Below, in pieces: positions 18,016 through 27,255 of a stretch of DNA of 64,000 nucleotides. The notes beneath the pieces are model-generated. The model worked only from the letters and a program-made list of their open reading frames with translations. It did no database searches and was not told the DNA's origin. The position numbers were made by a program, and so were the translations under genes. The number at the start of each line of letters is the position of its first letter. Position 1 is the first letter of the stretch. Source of the DNA: Helicobacter pylori (GTDB taxonomy: Bacteria > Campylobacterota > Campylobacteria > Campylobacterales > Helicobacteraceae); NCBI RefSeq assembly GCF_001653455.1, contig NZ_CP011486.1:248001-312000 (forward strand), in the 5' to 3' direction.

Positions 18016-18086
18016 TTATTTATCAGCAATACTTTTAAGCAGAATGCCTTGTTTAAAATACCAGCCATTATAAAAGGGTTTTGTAT

Positions 18087-18092
18087 TATAAT
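18087..18092 (+). promoter_or_regulatory. Candidate -10 for the plus-strand R-M system
   Basis: TATAAT, 28 bases before the TTG start of the frameshifted endonuclease gene and followed by an AAAGG ribosome site at 18108-18112. It is a perfect hexamer at a normal distance. Confidence 0.45.
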
Positions 18093-18120
18093 TTGATTGA
18101 TTTCTATAAAGGTGTTTGGA

Positions 18121-18788
18121 TTGAGTTTAGCCGATACGATTTTAGAGCGTTTTAAAGATTTTATGAGAGAACAGCCTGAGCCTTACAAGTTTTTTCAAGT
18201 TTTTTACGCGCAAGAAAAAGAACGCTTTTTAAATAGCAAAATAAAAGCAAGGAAGAGGCTAGTGTTTTAGCCAGACAAGGCTTTGTGAGTGCTATGGGAA
18301 GAGCGTTGGAGAAAATCATAGAACTTTTATTAAAAGATTTTTGCATTAAAAACAATGTCAAAATGACGAACGATAAAATCTTAAGGGCTAAGAGCGTTAA
18401 TAAAGAGCTGGATAAAGTCAAATGGGCTTTATGGGTGCATTTTGGGGAATATAGCGTTTTGCCCGATATTGTTCTGTATCAAATCAATAAGGATAATATC
18501 AAAATTCTAGCGGTTTTATCGGTAAAAAATTCGTTTAGGGAGCGTTTCACAGAAACGCCTTATTGGAAATTAAAACTTTTGCAATCGCCCATAACTTCTC
18601 ATATTAAAGTCTTTATGATAACACCGGATAACGATGATGAAATCAGTTTTAAAGACAAGCCCAAAAAAGCCAGGATCGTTATGGAGCATGAATTAGATGG
18701 CATTTATTTAGCCAAAAGCGGTTTTGATGAAAGTTGTAAAATCAAGGGCATAGAGAATTTATTAGAAGATTTAAAAAGGCTTTTATGA
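18121..18788 (+). pseudogene. Type II restriction endonuclease gene, -1 frameshift near 18240
   Basis: Reading from TTG at 18121 (ribosome site AAAGG) gives LADTILERFKDFMREQPE and so on, but stops at TAG 18268. The next frame picks up without loss from 18240 (NKSKEEASVLARQGFVSAMG) and runs to 18788. Joining the frames at the A-run in agcaaaataaaagc would give an uninterrupted protein of about 222 residues, so one A appears deleted (AAAA where AAAAA would keep frame). The second part carries a nuclease-like PD...SxK core: LPDIVLYQ, then LSVKNSFRERF. This resembles BsaWI-type enzymes. The methyltransferase ATG overlaps its stop. A downstream ATG at 18285 would still yield 167 residues. Confidence 0.75.
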
Positions 18789-19543
18789 AACCTTATTTCA
18801 GTTTGGATAAATTGCGTTTATACCATGGCGATGCGAGCGTTTTAGAGACTTTTGAAAAAGGTTTTTATGATTTATGCATCACTTCACCGCCCTATAATTT
18901 GAGTATTGAATATCAAGGGAGTAACGATTTTAGGGCTTATGATGAGTATTTGAATTGGTGCAAAAATTGGCTTAAAAATTGTTATTTTTGGGGTAAGGAG
19001 CAAGCGAGGTTGTGCTTGAATGTCCCTTTAGATACGAATAAACACGGCAAACAAAGTTTGGGGGCAGATATTACAGCGGTGGCTAAAGAATGCGGTTGGA
19101 AATACCAAAATACGATCATTTGGAATGAAAGCAACATTTCAAGACGCACCGCTTGGGGGAGTTGGCTGCAAGCTAGCGCGCCTTATGCTATCGCTCCTGT
19201 GGAATTAATCATTGTTTTTTATAAAAACGAATACAAACGAAAAAAACAAACTTCTACGATGAGTAGAGAGGAATTTTTACTCTACACGAACGGGCTTTGG
19301 AGTTTTAGCGGCGAATCCAAAAAACGCTTGAAACACCCAGCCCCATTCCCAAGGGAATTACCCAGTCGTTGCATCAAATTGTTTTCTTTTTTGGAAGACA
19401 CGATTTTTGATCCTTTTAGCGGCTCTGGTACGACTATTTTAGAGGCCAACGCTTTAGGGCGTTTTAGCGTGGGGTTAGAAATTGAAAAAGAATATTGCGA
19501 GCTGTCTAAAAAGCGTATTGTGGAGAGTTTGTCATTGGTGTGA
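18785..19543 (+). CDS. Type II DNA methyltransferase, beta class (SPPY)
   Basis: This 252-residue methyltransferase has motif IV as TSPPYNLSIEY (near residues 33-43) and motif I as FDPFSGSGTTILEA (near 212-225), again beta-class order. SPPY is commoner in N4-cytosine enzymes but also occurs in N6-adenine ones, so the methylated base is not settled by sequence. As I recall it, the orthologue was originally annotated as HpaI-methylase-like, which would suggest a GTNNAC-like site, with low certainty. It is intact while its upstream nuclease gene is frameshifted, so it may act as a solitary methylase. Its ATG overlaps the nuclease TGA. Confidence 0.85.
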   Translation: MKPYFSLDKLRLYHGDASVLETFEKGFYDLCITSPPYNLSIEYQGSNDFRAYDEYLNWCKNWLKNCYFWGKEQARLCLNVPLDTNKHGKQSLGADITAVAKECGWKYQNTIIWNESNISRRTAWGSWLQASAPYAIAPVELIIVFYKNEYKRKKQTSTMSREEFLLYTNGLWSFSGESKKRLKHPAPFPRELPSRCIKLFSFLEDTIFDPFSGSGTTILEANALGRFSVGLEIEKEYCELSKKRIVESLSLV

Positions 19544-19616
19544 GCCTCTTAAAAGCCTTTGAGAGTGAAAATAGTGTAAAATAGTAAAAATTTTTACAAC
19601 TCAAAAAGGATTGATA

Positions 19617-22187
19617 ATGAATTTATTTGAAAAAATGACTGACCAATTGCATGAGACTTTAGACAGCGCGCTCGCTCTAGCCTTACACCACAAAAACGCT
19701 GAAGTAACGCCCTTACACATGCTTTCTGCAATGCTTAATAATTCCCAAGGCATTCTCGTTCAAGCCTTACAAAAAATGTCTGTGGATATTCCAGCTTTAA
19801 GGCTTAGCGTTCAAAGCGAATTAAATAAGTTTGCTAAAGTTTCACAAATCAGCAAACAAAATATCCAATTAAACCAAGCTTTGATAGAAAGTTTTGAAAA
19901 CGCTCAAGGTTTGATGGCTAAAACGGGCGATTCTTTCATTGCTGTAGATGTGTATCTTGTGGCTAACATGAGTCTTTTTGAAAGCGTTTTAAAGCCCTAT
20001 TTAGACACTAAAGAATTGCAAAAAACTTTAGAATTTTTAAGAAAAGGCAGAACTATTCAGGATAAAAACGATGATTCTAATTTAGAAAGTTTAGAAAAAT
20101 TTGGCATTGATTTGACGCAAAAAGCTTTAGAAAATAAACTCGATCCGGTGATCGGAAGAGATGAAGAAATCATTCGCATGATGCAAATTCTGATCAGAAA
20201 AACAAAAAATAACCCTATTTTATTGGGCGAGCCTGGAGTGGGGAAAACGGCTGTTGTGGAGGGGTTAGCCCAACGCATTGTCAATAAAGAAGTGCCTACA
20301 ACGCTTTTAAACAAACGAGTCATCGCTTTAGATTTAAGCTTATTAGTGGCTGGAGCCAAATACAGAGGCGAGTTTGAAGAGCGTTTGAAAAAGGTGATTG
20401 AAGAAGTTAAAAAGAGCGCGAATGTGATCTTATTCATTGATGAAATCCACACGATTGTGGGGGCTGGGGCTAGTGAAGGGGGCATGGATGCGGCGAATAT
20501 TTTAAAACCGGCTCTAGCTAGGGGGGAATTGCACACGATTGGAGCGACCACTCTAAAAGAATACCGCAAGTATTTTGAAAAAGACATGGCGCTACAAAGG
20601 CGTTTCCAACCCATTTTACTCAATGAGCCTAGCATCAATGAAGCTTTACAGATTTTAAGGGGGTTGAAAGAAACTTTAGAAACGCACCATAATATCACCA
20701 TCAATGACTCCGCGCTCATAGCGAGCGCTAAACTCTCCAGCCGTTATATCACCGATAGGTTTTTACCCGATAAAGCGATTGATTTGATTGATGAGGGGGC
20801 GGCTCAATTAAAAATGCAAATGGAATCAGAGCCGGCAAAACTCTCTAGCGTGAAGCGCTCCATTCAAAGACTAGAAATGGAAAAACAAGCCCTTGAAATG
20901 GAAAACAAAGAGAGCAACCACAAACGCATGCAAGAAATCCTTAAAGAATTGAGCGATTTGAAAGAAGAAAAAATCAAATTAGAAGCGCAATTTGAAAACG
21001 AAAAAGAAGTGTTTAAAGAAATTTCACGCTTGAAAATGGAAATGGAAAATTTGAAAAAAGAGGCTGAAAGGTTTAAACGCAATGGGGATTACCAACAAGC
21101 GGCTGAAATTGAATACTCTAAAATCCCTGAAAATGAAAAGAAAGAAGAAGAATTGCAACACAAATGGGAAGCGATGCAACAAAATGGTGCACTTTTGCAA
21201 AACGCTTTAACCGAAAACAATATCGCTGAAATCGTGAGCCAATGGACGCACATCCCGGTTCAAAAAATGCTCCAAAGCGAAAAGAATAGGGTTTTAAACA
21301 TTGAAAGCGAATTGCAAAAAAGGGTGGTGGGGCAAGAAAAAGCGCTCAAAGCGATCGCTAAAGCGATTAAAAGGAATAAGGCCGGGCTTAGCGATAGTAA
21401 CAAGCCCATAGGGAGTTTTCTCTTTTTAGGGCCAACAGGCGTGGGTAAAACCGAGAGCGCTAAAGCTTTGGCGCAATTCTTGTTTGATAGCGATAAAAAT
21501 CTTATAAGAATTGACATGAGCGAATACATGGAAAAGCATGCTATAAGTCGTCTTATTGGGGCCGCTCCTGGGTATGTGGGCTATGAAGAAGGCGGGCAAT
21601 TGACCGAAGCGGTGCGCAGAAAACCTTATAGCGTGGTGTTATTAGATGAAGTGGAAAAAGCCCATCCGGATGTGTTTAACCTCTTGTTGCAGGTTTTAGA
21701 TGAGGGGCATTTAACCGATAGTAAGGGCGTGAGGGTGGATTTCAAAAACACGATTTTGATTTTAACCAGCAATGTCGCTAGCGGTGTGCTTTTAGAAGAG
21801 GGTTTGAGTGAAGCCGATAAACAAAAAGCCATTAAAGAGAGTTTGAGACAATTTTTCAAGCCAGAATTTTTAAACCGCTTAGATGAAATCATCTCCTTTA
21901 ACGCGCTAGATAGCCATGCCATTATTAATATCGTGGGGATACTCTTTGAAAACATTCAAAAAAAAGCGCTTGAAAGGGGTATTAATATTACTTTAGATGA
22001 AAAGGCAAAGGAATTGATCGCCGAAGTGGGGTTTGACAGATTCTATGGCGCTAGACCACTAAAACGCGCGTTATACGAAATGGTAGAAGACAAGCTCGCT
22101 GAACTCATTTTAGAAGATAAAATCAAAGAAAATGATAGCGTGGTGTTTGTGGTAGAAAATAACGAAATTGTGCCTAAAATTCAGTGA
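19617..22187 (+). CDS. clpB: ATP-dependent disaggregase ClpB
   Basis: ClpB rescues aggregated proteins together with the DnaK system. The 856-residue protein has an N-terminal double Clp repeat (to ~145) and NBD1 with Walker A GEPGVGKT (~203-210) and [13 protein letters not shown] Glu/Lys-rich coiled-coil middle domain (~400-520) is the feature that separates ClpB from ClpA/C. NBD2 has GPTGVGKTE (~603) and [14 protein letters not shown]. No ClpP-binding IGF loop is seen. I use ATG at 19617, 7 bases after AAAAGGA. TTG at 19611 would sit 1 base from it. A weak -10 (TAAAAT, 19577) precedes it. I saw no CIRCE-type repeat in the 70 bases upstream. Confidence 0.97.
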   Translation: MNLFEKMTDQLHETLDSALALALHHKNAEVTPLHMLSAMLNNSQGILVQALQKMSVDIPALRLSVQSELNKFAKVSQISKQNIQLNQALIESFENAQGLMAKTGDSFIAVDVYLVANMSLFESVLKPYLDTKELQKTLEFLRKGRTIQDKNDDSNLESLEKFGIDLTQKALENKLDPVIGRDEEIIRMMQILIRKTKNNPILLGEPGVGKTAVVEGLAQRIVNKEVPTTLLNKRVIALDLSLLVAGAKYRGEFEERLKKVIEEVKKSANVILFIDEIHTIVGAGASEGGMDAANILKPALARGELHTIGATTLKEYRKYFEKDMALQRRFQPILLNEPSINEALQILRGLKETLETHHNITINDSALIASAKLSSRYITDRFLPDKAIDLIDEGAAQLKMQMESEPAKLSSVKRSIQRLEMEKQALEMENKESNHKRMQEILKELSDLKEEKIKLEAQFENEKEVFKEISRLKMEMENLKKEAERFKRNGDYQQAAEIEYSKIPENEKKEEELQHKWEAMQQNGALLQNALTENNIAEIVSQWTHIPVQKMLQSEKNRVLNIESELQKRVVGQEKALKAIAKAIKRNKAGLSDSNKPIGSFLFLGPTGVGKTESAKALAQFLFDSDKNLIRIDMSEYMEKHAISRLIGAAPGYVGYEEGGQLTEAVRRKPYSVVLLDEVEKAHPDVFNLLLQVLDEGHLTDSKGVRVDFKNTILILTSNVASGVLLEEGLSEADKQKAIKESLRQFFKPEFLNRLDEIISFNALDSHAIINIVGILFENIQKKALERGINITLDEKAKELIAEVGFDRFYGARPLKRALYEMVEDKLAELILEDKIKENDSVVFVVENNEIVPKIQ

Positions 22188-22233
22188 GGTTTTGTTATAA
22201 AGATGAGAAATAATTATTTTTAAAAAGGATTGA

Positions 22234-22956
22234 ATGATGTTTGATAACACGCTGGTTAATCTCTTTGAAACAGCGCCTCTTTTGACTTCGCTTTTAGCCG
22301 GGATTTTGACTTTTTTAAGCCCTTGCGTGTTGCCTTTGATCCCGGCGTATATGTCTTATATTTCTCAAATTTCTTTAGAGGATATTAAAGATGGTAAGGC
22401 TAAAAGGGTTTCGGTTTTTCTAAAATCCTTGATGTTTGTGATAGGGTTTTCGCTCGTGTTTTTGGGCGTGGGCATGTCTATGGCCAAGCTTATCCATAGC
22501 TTTTCGTTTTCTTGGGTGAATTATATCGCCGGGGGGATTGTGATCCTTTTTGGGCTGCATTTTTTAGGCGTGTTTCGTTTTGCATTTTTATATAAAACTC
22601 AAAGCGTCCGTTTAGCGAGCAAGTCTAACGGCATGCAACGCTTTTACCCTTTTCTTTTAGGCATGAGTTTCGCTTTAGGCTGGACGCCATGCATCGGACC
22701 GATATTCACCTCCATAGTGATCATGAGCGCGAGTAAGGACGCTTATGGCTTGATGCTTATGGTGGTGTTTGTAACGGGCTTGGCGATCCCTTTTTTATTG
22801 GTGGCTTTAATGCTAGAAAGAGCGCTTTTATTTTTAAAATCTTTAAAGAAATACAACCGCATTATTGAAATTATTTCAGGGTTAGTGCTTATTTTAATGG
22901 GGGTGTTGATTGTAACCAACTCTATGGAAAGCTTGACGAATTTCTTACAAAAATAG
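22234..22956 (+). CDS. ccdA: CcdA/DsbD-type thiol transporter
   Basis: This 240-residue membrane protein has about six helices. The two family Cys motifs each sit at the start of a membrane half: TFLSPCVLPLIPAY (near residues 27-40) and GWTPCIGPIF (near 149-158). CcdA carries reducing power from the cytoplasm to the periplasm for cytochrome c maturation and thiol exchange. It has no N- or C-terminal thioredoxin-like domain, so it is the short CcdA form, not DsbD. Two consecutive ATGs follow AAAAGGA. The next gene starts 6 bases after its stop. Confidence 0.93.
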   Translation: MMFDNTLVNLFETAPLLTSLLAGILTFLSPCVLPLIPAYMSYISQISLEDIKDGKAKRVSVFLKSLMFVIGFSLVFLGVGMSMAKLIHSFSFSWVNYIAGGIVILFGLHFLGVFRFAFLYKTQSVRLASKSNGMQRFYPFLLGMSFALGWTPCIGPIFTSIVIMSASKDAYGLMLMVVFVTGLAIPFLLVALMLERALLFLKSLKKYNRIIEIISGLVLILMGVLIVTNSMESLTNFLQK

Positions 22957-22962
22957 GAGGCA

Positions 22963-24099
22963 ATGGTGCTTTTAAAAAACGCTTCATTTTATGATGACAA
23001 AGGTTTGAAAAGAGCGGACATCCGCTTAAAAAATTCCCTTATTGCAGAAATTAAAGAAAACTTAAGCCCTAGTGGCAGCGAAGAAGTGGTTGAATGTAAA
23101 AATTTATTCGTGTTGCCAAGTTTTATAGATTTGAGCGTTACTTGCTTGGAGGGCTATGAAAATTTAAAACAAAAGGCTTTTAAAGGGGGGGTAGGGTTAC
23201 TCAATGTTTTTAATTGCGATCAAAGCGGTGTTAAAAACATCATGGCGATTAAAAACAACCAGCTAGCCGACATCGCTACGCTTAAAAATAAAGGGGGGGA
23301 AATTTTAATCGTAGAGTCTGATGCTTTTTTAGAGCTCATCAGCCATTATGCAAAATCTTACAACTTGCCCCTTTTAATCTCTTTAGAAAATTCTTTTGAA
23401 GCCCTAAATAGCGGGGAATTAGCCTATGAATTGGGGCAAAATTTTATAGAAAATGCGTTTGAAAACACGCAATTAGTGCGTTTCATGGAAGTTTCTAGAG
23501 CGTTACAAATCCCTGTGCTTTTAGATAAAGTGAATAGCATCACCACGCTCAAACTCATCAAAGCCTTTAATGATTTAGGGGCGAAATTGCAAGCCCAAGC
23601 GCCTTTAAGCCATTTAGCACTAGATGAAAGCGTGTATGAAGATTATGATCCTAGGTTTAAAATCGCTCCTCCTTTAAGGGACAAAAAAGATCAAAACGCC
23701 CTAAAAGACGCCCTAAAAAATAACGAAATTTCTATGCTCACAAGCCTTCATGTTTCTAAAAATTCTAATGCACAGCTTTTTGAAGAAAGCGCTTTTGGGT
23801 GTGAGAGCATAGAGGACGCTTTTAGCGTGGCTTACACTTTTTTGGTTCAAAAAAAGGTTATTGATTTGCAACAGCTCATTAAGGTTATGGCGTCTAATCA
23901 AGCGAAATTTTTAAAACTCAATGCAGGCGAGGTGAAAGAAAATCAATTAGCCAATCTCATGATCGTGGATTTAAACGCTAAAATAAGGGTGAGCAATAAA
24001 AATTCGCCCTTTTATGGTTTAGAATTATATGGCGAAGTTCAAAGAATGATCTTAAAAGGGCAAACCACATTTATTAAGGAGAGTGCATGCAAATTTTAG
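22963..24099 (+). CDS. Dihydroorotase-like protein lacking the metal site (PyrC')
   Basis: This 378-residue amidohydrolase-fold protein follows the dihydroorotase pattern in length and layout (N-terminal beta sandwich; VLPSFIDLSVTCLEG at residues ~48-62; RFKIAPPLRDKKDQNALKDA near 227-246). The metal-binding HxH that should follow FID is replaced by SVT. The usual later Asp motif (TDHAP) reads TSLHVS. It is therefore probably inactive as a dihydroorotase. In Pseudomonas a comparable inactive PyrC' stabilises aspartate transcarbamoylase, which is a plausible role here. As I recall, H. pylori has another, complete pyrC. The start is ATG directly after GGAGG; GTG at 22966 is an alternative. Confidence 0.8.
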   Translation: MVLLKNASFYDDKGLKRADIRLKNSLIAEIKENLSPSGSEEVVECKNLFVLPSFIDLSVTCLEGYENLKQKAFKGGVGLLNVFNCDQSGVKNIMAIKNNQLADIATLKNKGGEILIVESDAFLELISHYAKSYNLPLLISLENSFEALNSGELAYELGQNFIENAFENTQLVRFMEVSRALQIPVLLDKVNSITTLKLIKAFNDLGAKLQAQAPLSHLALDESVYEDYDPRFKIAPPLRDKKDQNALKDALKNNEISMLTSLHVSKNSNAQLFEESAFGCESIEDAFSVAYTFLVQKKVIDLQQLIKVMASNQAKFLKLNAGEVKENQLANLMIVDLNAKIRVSNKNSPFYGLELYGEVQRMILKGQTTFIKESACKF

Positions 24100-25313
24100 G
24101 AGCGTCTTTAGTTTTTTTGTGTAATGAAAAATGCGAAGTGTTAGAAGATTATGGCGTGGTCTTTGATGAAAAGATTGTTGAAGTAGGCGATTATAAAAGC
24201 TTAACGCTCAAATACCCCCATTTAAAAGCGCAGTTTTTTGAAAACTCCGTCCTTTTGCCCGCTTTTATCAACGCGCACACCCATTTTGAATTTTCCAACA
24301 ACAAGGCGAGTTTTGATTACGGGAGTTTTTCTGGCTGGTTAGGGAGCGTGTTAAACAATGGGGGGGCGATTTTAGAAAATTGCCAAGGGGCTATCCAAAA
24401 CGCCATCACTGCACAATTAAAAAGCGGGGTAGGGAGCGTGGGAGCGATTTCTAACCACTTGATAGAAGTGGGTTTGTTGAAAGAAAGCCCTTTGAATGCT
24501 GTCGTGTTTTTGGAGTTTTTAGGGAGCAGTTATTCTTTAGAAAAATTAAAAGCGTTTGAGAAAAAATTTAAGGATTTAAAAGATTTAGAAGATGCAAAAC
24601 TTAAAGCCGCTCTCGCTGTGCATGCCCCTTATTCGGTTCAAAAAGACATGGCTTTGAGCGTTATCCAATTAGCCAAAGACTCACAAAGCCTGCTTTCTAC
24701 GCATTTTTTAGAATCGTTTGAAGAACTAGAATGGGTGGAAAATTCTAAAGGGTGGTTTGAGAATTTTTACCAGCATTTTTTGAAAGAGTCTAATTTCAAG
24801 TCGCTCTATAAAGGCGCGAATGATTACATTGACATGTTTGAAGACACGCACACTTTGTTTGTGCATAACCAGTTCGCTTCTTTGGAAGTGTTAAAAAGAA
24901 TCAAATCTCAAGTGAAAAACGCTTTTTTAATCACATGCCCTTTCTCTAACCGCTTATTGAGTGGGAAAGCTTTGGATTTAGAAAGGGTTAGAGAGGCCAA
25001 TTTGAGCGTGAGCGTGGCTACTGATGGCTTGAGTTCCAATATTTCGCTGAGCCTTTTAGACGAATTAAGGGCGTTTTTGCTCACCCACAACATGCCGTTA
25101 TTGGAATTAGCCAAAATGGCTCTTTTAGGGGCAACGCTTTATGGGGCTAAAGCTTTAGCTTTGAATAATGGCGAGATACAAGCTGATAAAAGGGCGGATT
25201 TGAGCGTGTTTGGTTTTAATGAAAAATTTAATAAAGAGCAAGCGATTTTGCAATTTTTATTGCATGCTAAAGAGGTGGAATGCTTGTTTTTAGGGGGGGA
25301 AAGGGTGGTTTAA
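24087..25313 (+). CDS. Amidohydrolase, probable aminofutalosine deaminase (menaquinone pathway)
   Basis: This 408-residue metal-dependent deaminase of the ATZ/TRZ (chlorohydrolase-like) type keeps all expected ligands. They are INAHTHFEFSN (HxH, near residue 67), AVHAPYSVQ, STHFLES and ATDGLSSN (metal Asp near 312). The H. pylori enzyme at this position has been linked to deamination of 6-aminodeoxyfutalosine in the futalosine route to menaquinone, and to adenosine-type substrates. It overlaps the dihydroorotase-like gene by 13 bases and is the last gene before a repeat copy. Substrate assignment is recalled; the family is clear. Confidence 0.85.
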   Translation: MQILGASLVFLCNEKCEVLEDYGVVFDEKIVEVGDYKSLTLKYPHLKAQFFENSVLLPAFINAHTHFEFSNNKASFDYGSFSGWLGSVLNNGGAILENCQGAIQNAITAQLKSGVGSVGAISNHLIEVGLLKESPLNAVVFLEFLGSSYSLEKLKAFEKKFKDLKDLEDAKLKAALAVHAPYSVQKDMALSVIQLAKDSQSLLSTHFLESFEELEWVENSKGWFENFYQHFLKESNFKSLYKGANDYIDMFEDTHTLFVHNQFASLEVLKRIKSQVKNAFLITCPFSNRLLSGKALDLERVREANLSVSVATDGLSSNISLSLLDELRAFLLTHNMPLLELAKMALLGATLYGAKALALNNGEIQADKRADLSVFGFNEKFNKEQAILQFLLHAKEVECLFLGGERVV

Positions 25314-25350
25314 AAAAGTAATTGATGGTTTTGTTTTTAAGGAGTTCTAA

Positions 25351-25525
25351 ATAAAAAATGCTTTTAGTATTTTTAAAATAGCAAAGAGCTTGATTTTAAT
25401 CAAGCGGTAGTCTTTTAAAAAAAGCGCTCTTTGGGGGTTAGGGGGTTTCTTATAAAGGGGTTGTAGGGGGAGTTATTTCAAAATACCCCCTATCCCCTTA
25501 AGGGAATGGGTTTAAAAACAAAATT
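25351..25525 (-). repeat. Dispersed intergenic repeat, copy B (inverted)
   Basis: Most of the 339-base gap after the deaminase gene is a copy of the repeat in inverted orientation. Read on the minus strand it runs cccttaaggggataggg, then a GGGGGTATTTTGAAATAACT hairpin closed by CCCCC, then tacaacccctt, aaccccctaaccccca, gcgcttttttttaaaagact, a near-perfect hairpin gcttgattaaaatcaagc, and tactaaaagcattttttat. It is closest to copy C at 36085-36258. The rest of the gap (25526-25652) is AT-rich with a likely promoter for the next gene; no coding potential is seen. Confidence 0.85.
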
Positions 25526-25617
25526 CTAAAAAATAAAGAATGTTAAAATCAAATAAGGCTTTAGTTATTAATCTTTGATTAAAATAGAGTCTAATTTATT
25601 CTAAAGACAGAATGCGT

Positions 25618-25623
25618 TAAAAT
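25618..25623 (+). promoter_or_regulatory. Candidate -10 for the 80-residue gene
   Basis: TAAAAT, 29 bases before the ATG at 25653, is preceded by TGCGT. It is the only -10-like element close to the gene at a usual distance. Confidence 0.35.
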
Positions 25624-25652
25624 GAGAGGATTAAATCAATTAAGGAGAATCT

Positions 25653-25895
25653 ATGAAATTAGTTTTAGCCAAAAACACGAGAAAATCAGACACCAAGAGC
25701 GTGGAATTAGAAGATTTGTATAAAAAATTCAATGAAGACAAGCGTTCTATTTTTTATTTTGCCCCCACAAACGCCCATAAAGACATGCTCAAAGCGGTGG
25801 ATTTTTTCAAAGAAAAGGGTCATACGGCTTATTTAGATGAGGTGAGGGTCAGCACTGATGAAAAAGATTTTCTTTATGAATTGCACATCATTTAA
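25653..25895 (+). CDS. Small Smr-like nuclease-type protein (HP0268 family)
   Basis: This 80-residue basic/acidic mixed protein has alternating strand and helix segments (MKLVLAKNTRKSD, EDLYKKFNEDKRS, MLKAVDFFKEKGH, FLYELHII). The ribosome site AAGGAG is strong. The orthologue at this position in the reference strain has a solved structure and has been described as an Smr-fold protein with nicking activity. I can confirm size and context only. It lies 6 bases upstream of miaB, so the two are co-transcribed, which may point to RNA-related work (inference). Confidence 0.7.
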   Translation: MKLVLAKNTRKSDTKSVELEDLYKKFNEDKRSIFYFAPTNAHKDMLKAVDFFKEKGHTAYLDEVRVSTDEKDFLYELHII

Positions 25896-25901
25896 AGGCT
25901 C

Positions 25902-27221
25902 GTGTTGAAAGTTTATATTGAAACCATGGGTTGCGCGATGAATTCTAGAGATAGCGAGCATTTGTTAAGCGAGCTTTCCAAACTAGACTATAAAGAGACT
26001 AACGACCCTAAAATGGCGGATTTGATTTTAATCAACACTTGCAGCGTGCGTGAAAAACCTGAGCGAAAATTATTCTCAGAAATCGGTCAATTCGCTAAAA
26101 TCAAAAAACCTAACGCTAAAATTGGGGTTTGCGGGTGCACTGCAAGCCACATGGGAGCGGATATTTTGAAAAAAGCCCCAAGCGTGAGCTTTGTGTTAGG
26201 GGCTAGGAATGTGTCTAAAATCTCTCAAGTGATCCATAAAGAAAAAGCCGTTGAGGTAGCGATTGATTATGATGAAAGCGCGTATGCGTTTGAGTTTTTT
26301 GAAAAAAAGGCTGAAGTTAGATCGTTATTAAACATCTCCATAGGTTGCGATAAAAAATGCGCTTATTGCATTGTCCCGCACACTAGGGGAAAAGAAATTT
26401 CTATCCCTATGGATTTGATCTTAAAAGAAGCCGAGAAATTGGCTCATAACGGCACTAAAGAGCTCATGCTTTTAGGGCAGAATGTGAATAATTATGGCGT
26501 TCGTTTCAGCAGCGATCATGCGAAAGTGAATTTTAGCGATTTGTTGGATAAATTGAGCGAAATTCCAGGCATTGAAAGGATACGATTCACTTCGCCCCAC
26601 CCCTTGCACATGAATGATGAATTTTTAGAAAGGTTTGCAAAAAACCCTAAAGTGTGCAAGAGTATCCACATGCCTTTACAGAGCGGATCTAGCGCGGTGT
26701 TAAAGATGATGCGAAGGGGTTATAGTAAAGAGTGGTTTTTAAATCGGGTGGAAAAATTAAAGGCTTTAGCGCCTGAAGTGGGCATTAGCACGGATATTAT
26801 CGTGGGCTTTCCTAATGAGAGCGATAAGGATTTTGAAGACACGATGGAGGTGTTAGAAAAAGTGCGTTTTGACACGCTTTATAGTTTCATTTACTCCCCA
26901 CGCCCTTTCACAGAAGCGGGAGCTTGGAAAGAAAGAGTGCCGCTAGAAGTTTCATCTCTAAGGTTAGAAAGGTTGCAAAACAGACACAAAGAAATTTTAG
27001 AAGAAAAAGCCAGGCTTGAAGTGGGTAAAACGCATGTGGTGTTGGTGGAAAATAAGCGCGAAGTTGATGGGCGGATCGTGGGGTTTGAAGGGCGCAGCGA
27101 TACAGGGAAATTCATTGAAGTAACTTGTAAAGAAAAAAGAAATTTAGGCGAGCTTGTGGAAGTAGAAATCATCTCTCATGCTAAAGGGCGCTTGATAGCG
27201 AGTGCTAAAAACAACCAATAA
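25902..27221 (+). CDS. miaB: tRNA-2-methylthio-N6-dimethylallyladenosine synthase MiaB
   Basis: MiaB is a radical-SAM methylthiotransferase that adds the methylthio group to i6A37 in tRNA. The 439-residue protein has the N-terminal UPF0004 domain with three cluster Cys ([38 protein letters not shown]). The radical-SAM motif is [18 protein letters not shown] (near residues 147-164), and a C-terminal TRAM domain follows. Start is GTG at 25902, or TTG one codon later, which has better spacing from AAAGG. Confidence 0.95.
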   Translation: MLKVYIETMGCAMNSRDSEHLLSELSKLDYKETNDPKMADLILINTCSVREKPERKLFSEIGQFAKIKKPNAKIGVCGCTASHMGADILKKAPSVSFVLGARNVSKISQVIHKEKAVEVAIDYDESAYAFEFFEKKAEVRSLLNISIGCDKKCAYCIVPHTRGKEISIPMDLILKEAEKLAHNGTKELMLLGQNVNNYGVRFSSDHAKVNFSDLLDKLSEIPGIERIRFTSPHPLHMNDEFLERFAKNPKVCKSIHMPLQSGSSAVLKMMRRGYSKEWFLNRVEKLKALAPEVGISTDIIVGFPNESDKDFEDTMEVLEKVRFDTLYSFIYSPRPFTEAGAWKERVPLEVSSLRLERLQNRHKEILEEKARLEVGKTHVVLVENKREVDGRIVGFEGRSDTGKFIEVTCKEKRNLGELVEVEIISHAKGRLIASAKNNQ

Positions 27222-27255
27222 GAGCAACCATTAAAAGTAGGGTTAAGGGCAAGAG

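Noticed and set aside
19560-19616. CIRCE or HAIR-type heat-shock operator before clpB
   Set aside because: No paired inverted repeat of the expected kind is visible in the short upstream gap.
20057-20719. 220-codon minus-strand open frame inside clpB
   Set aside because: It is antisense to a conserved AAA domain, and the translation shows no family motif.
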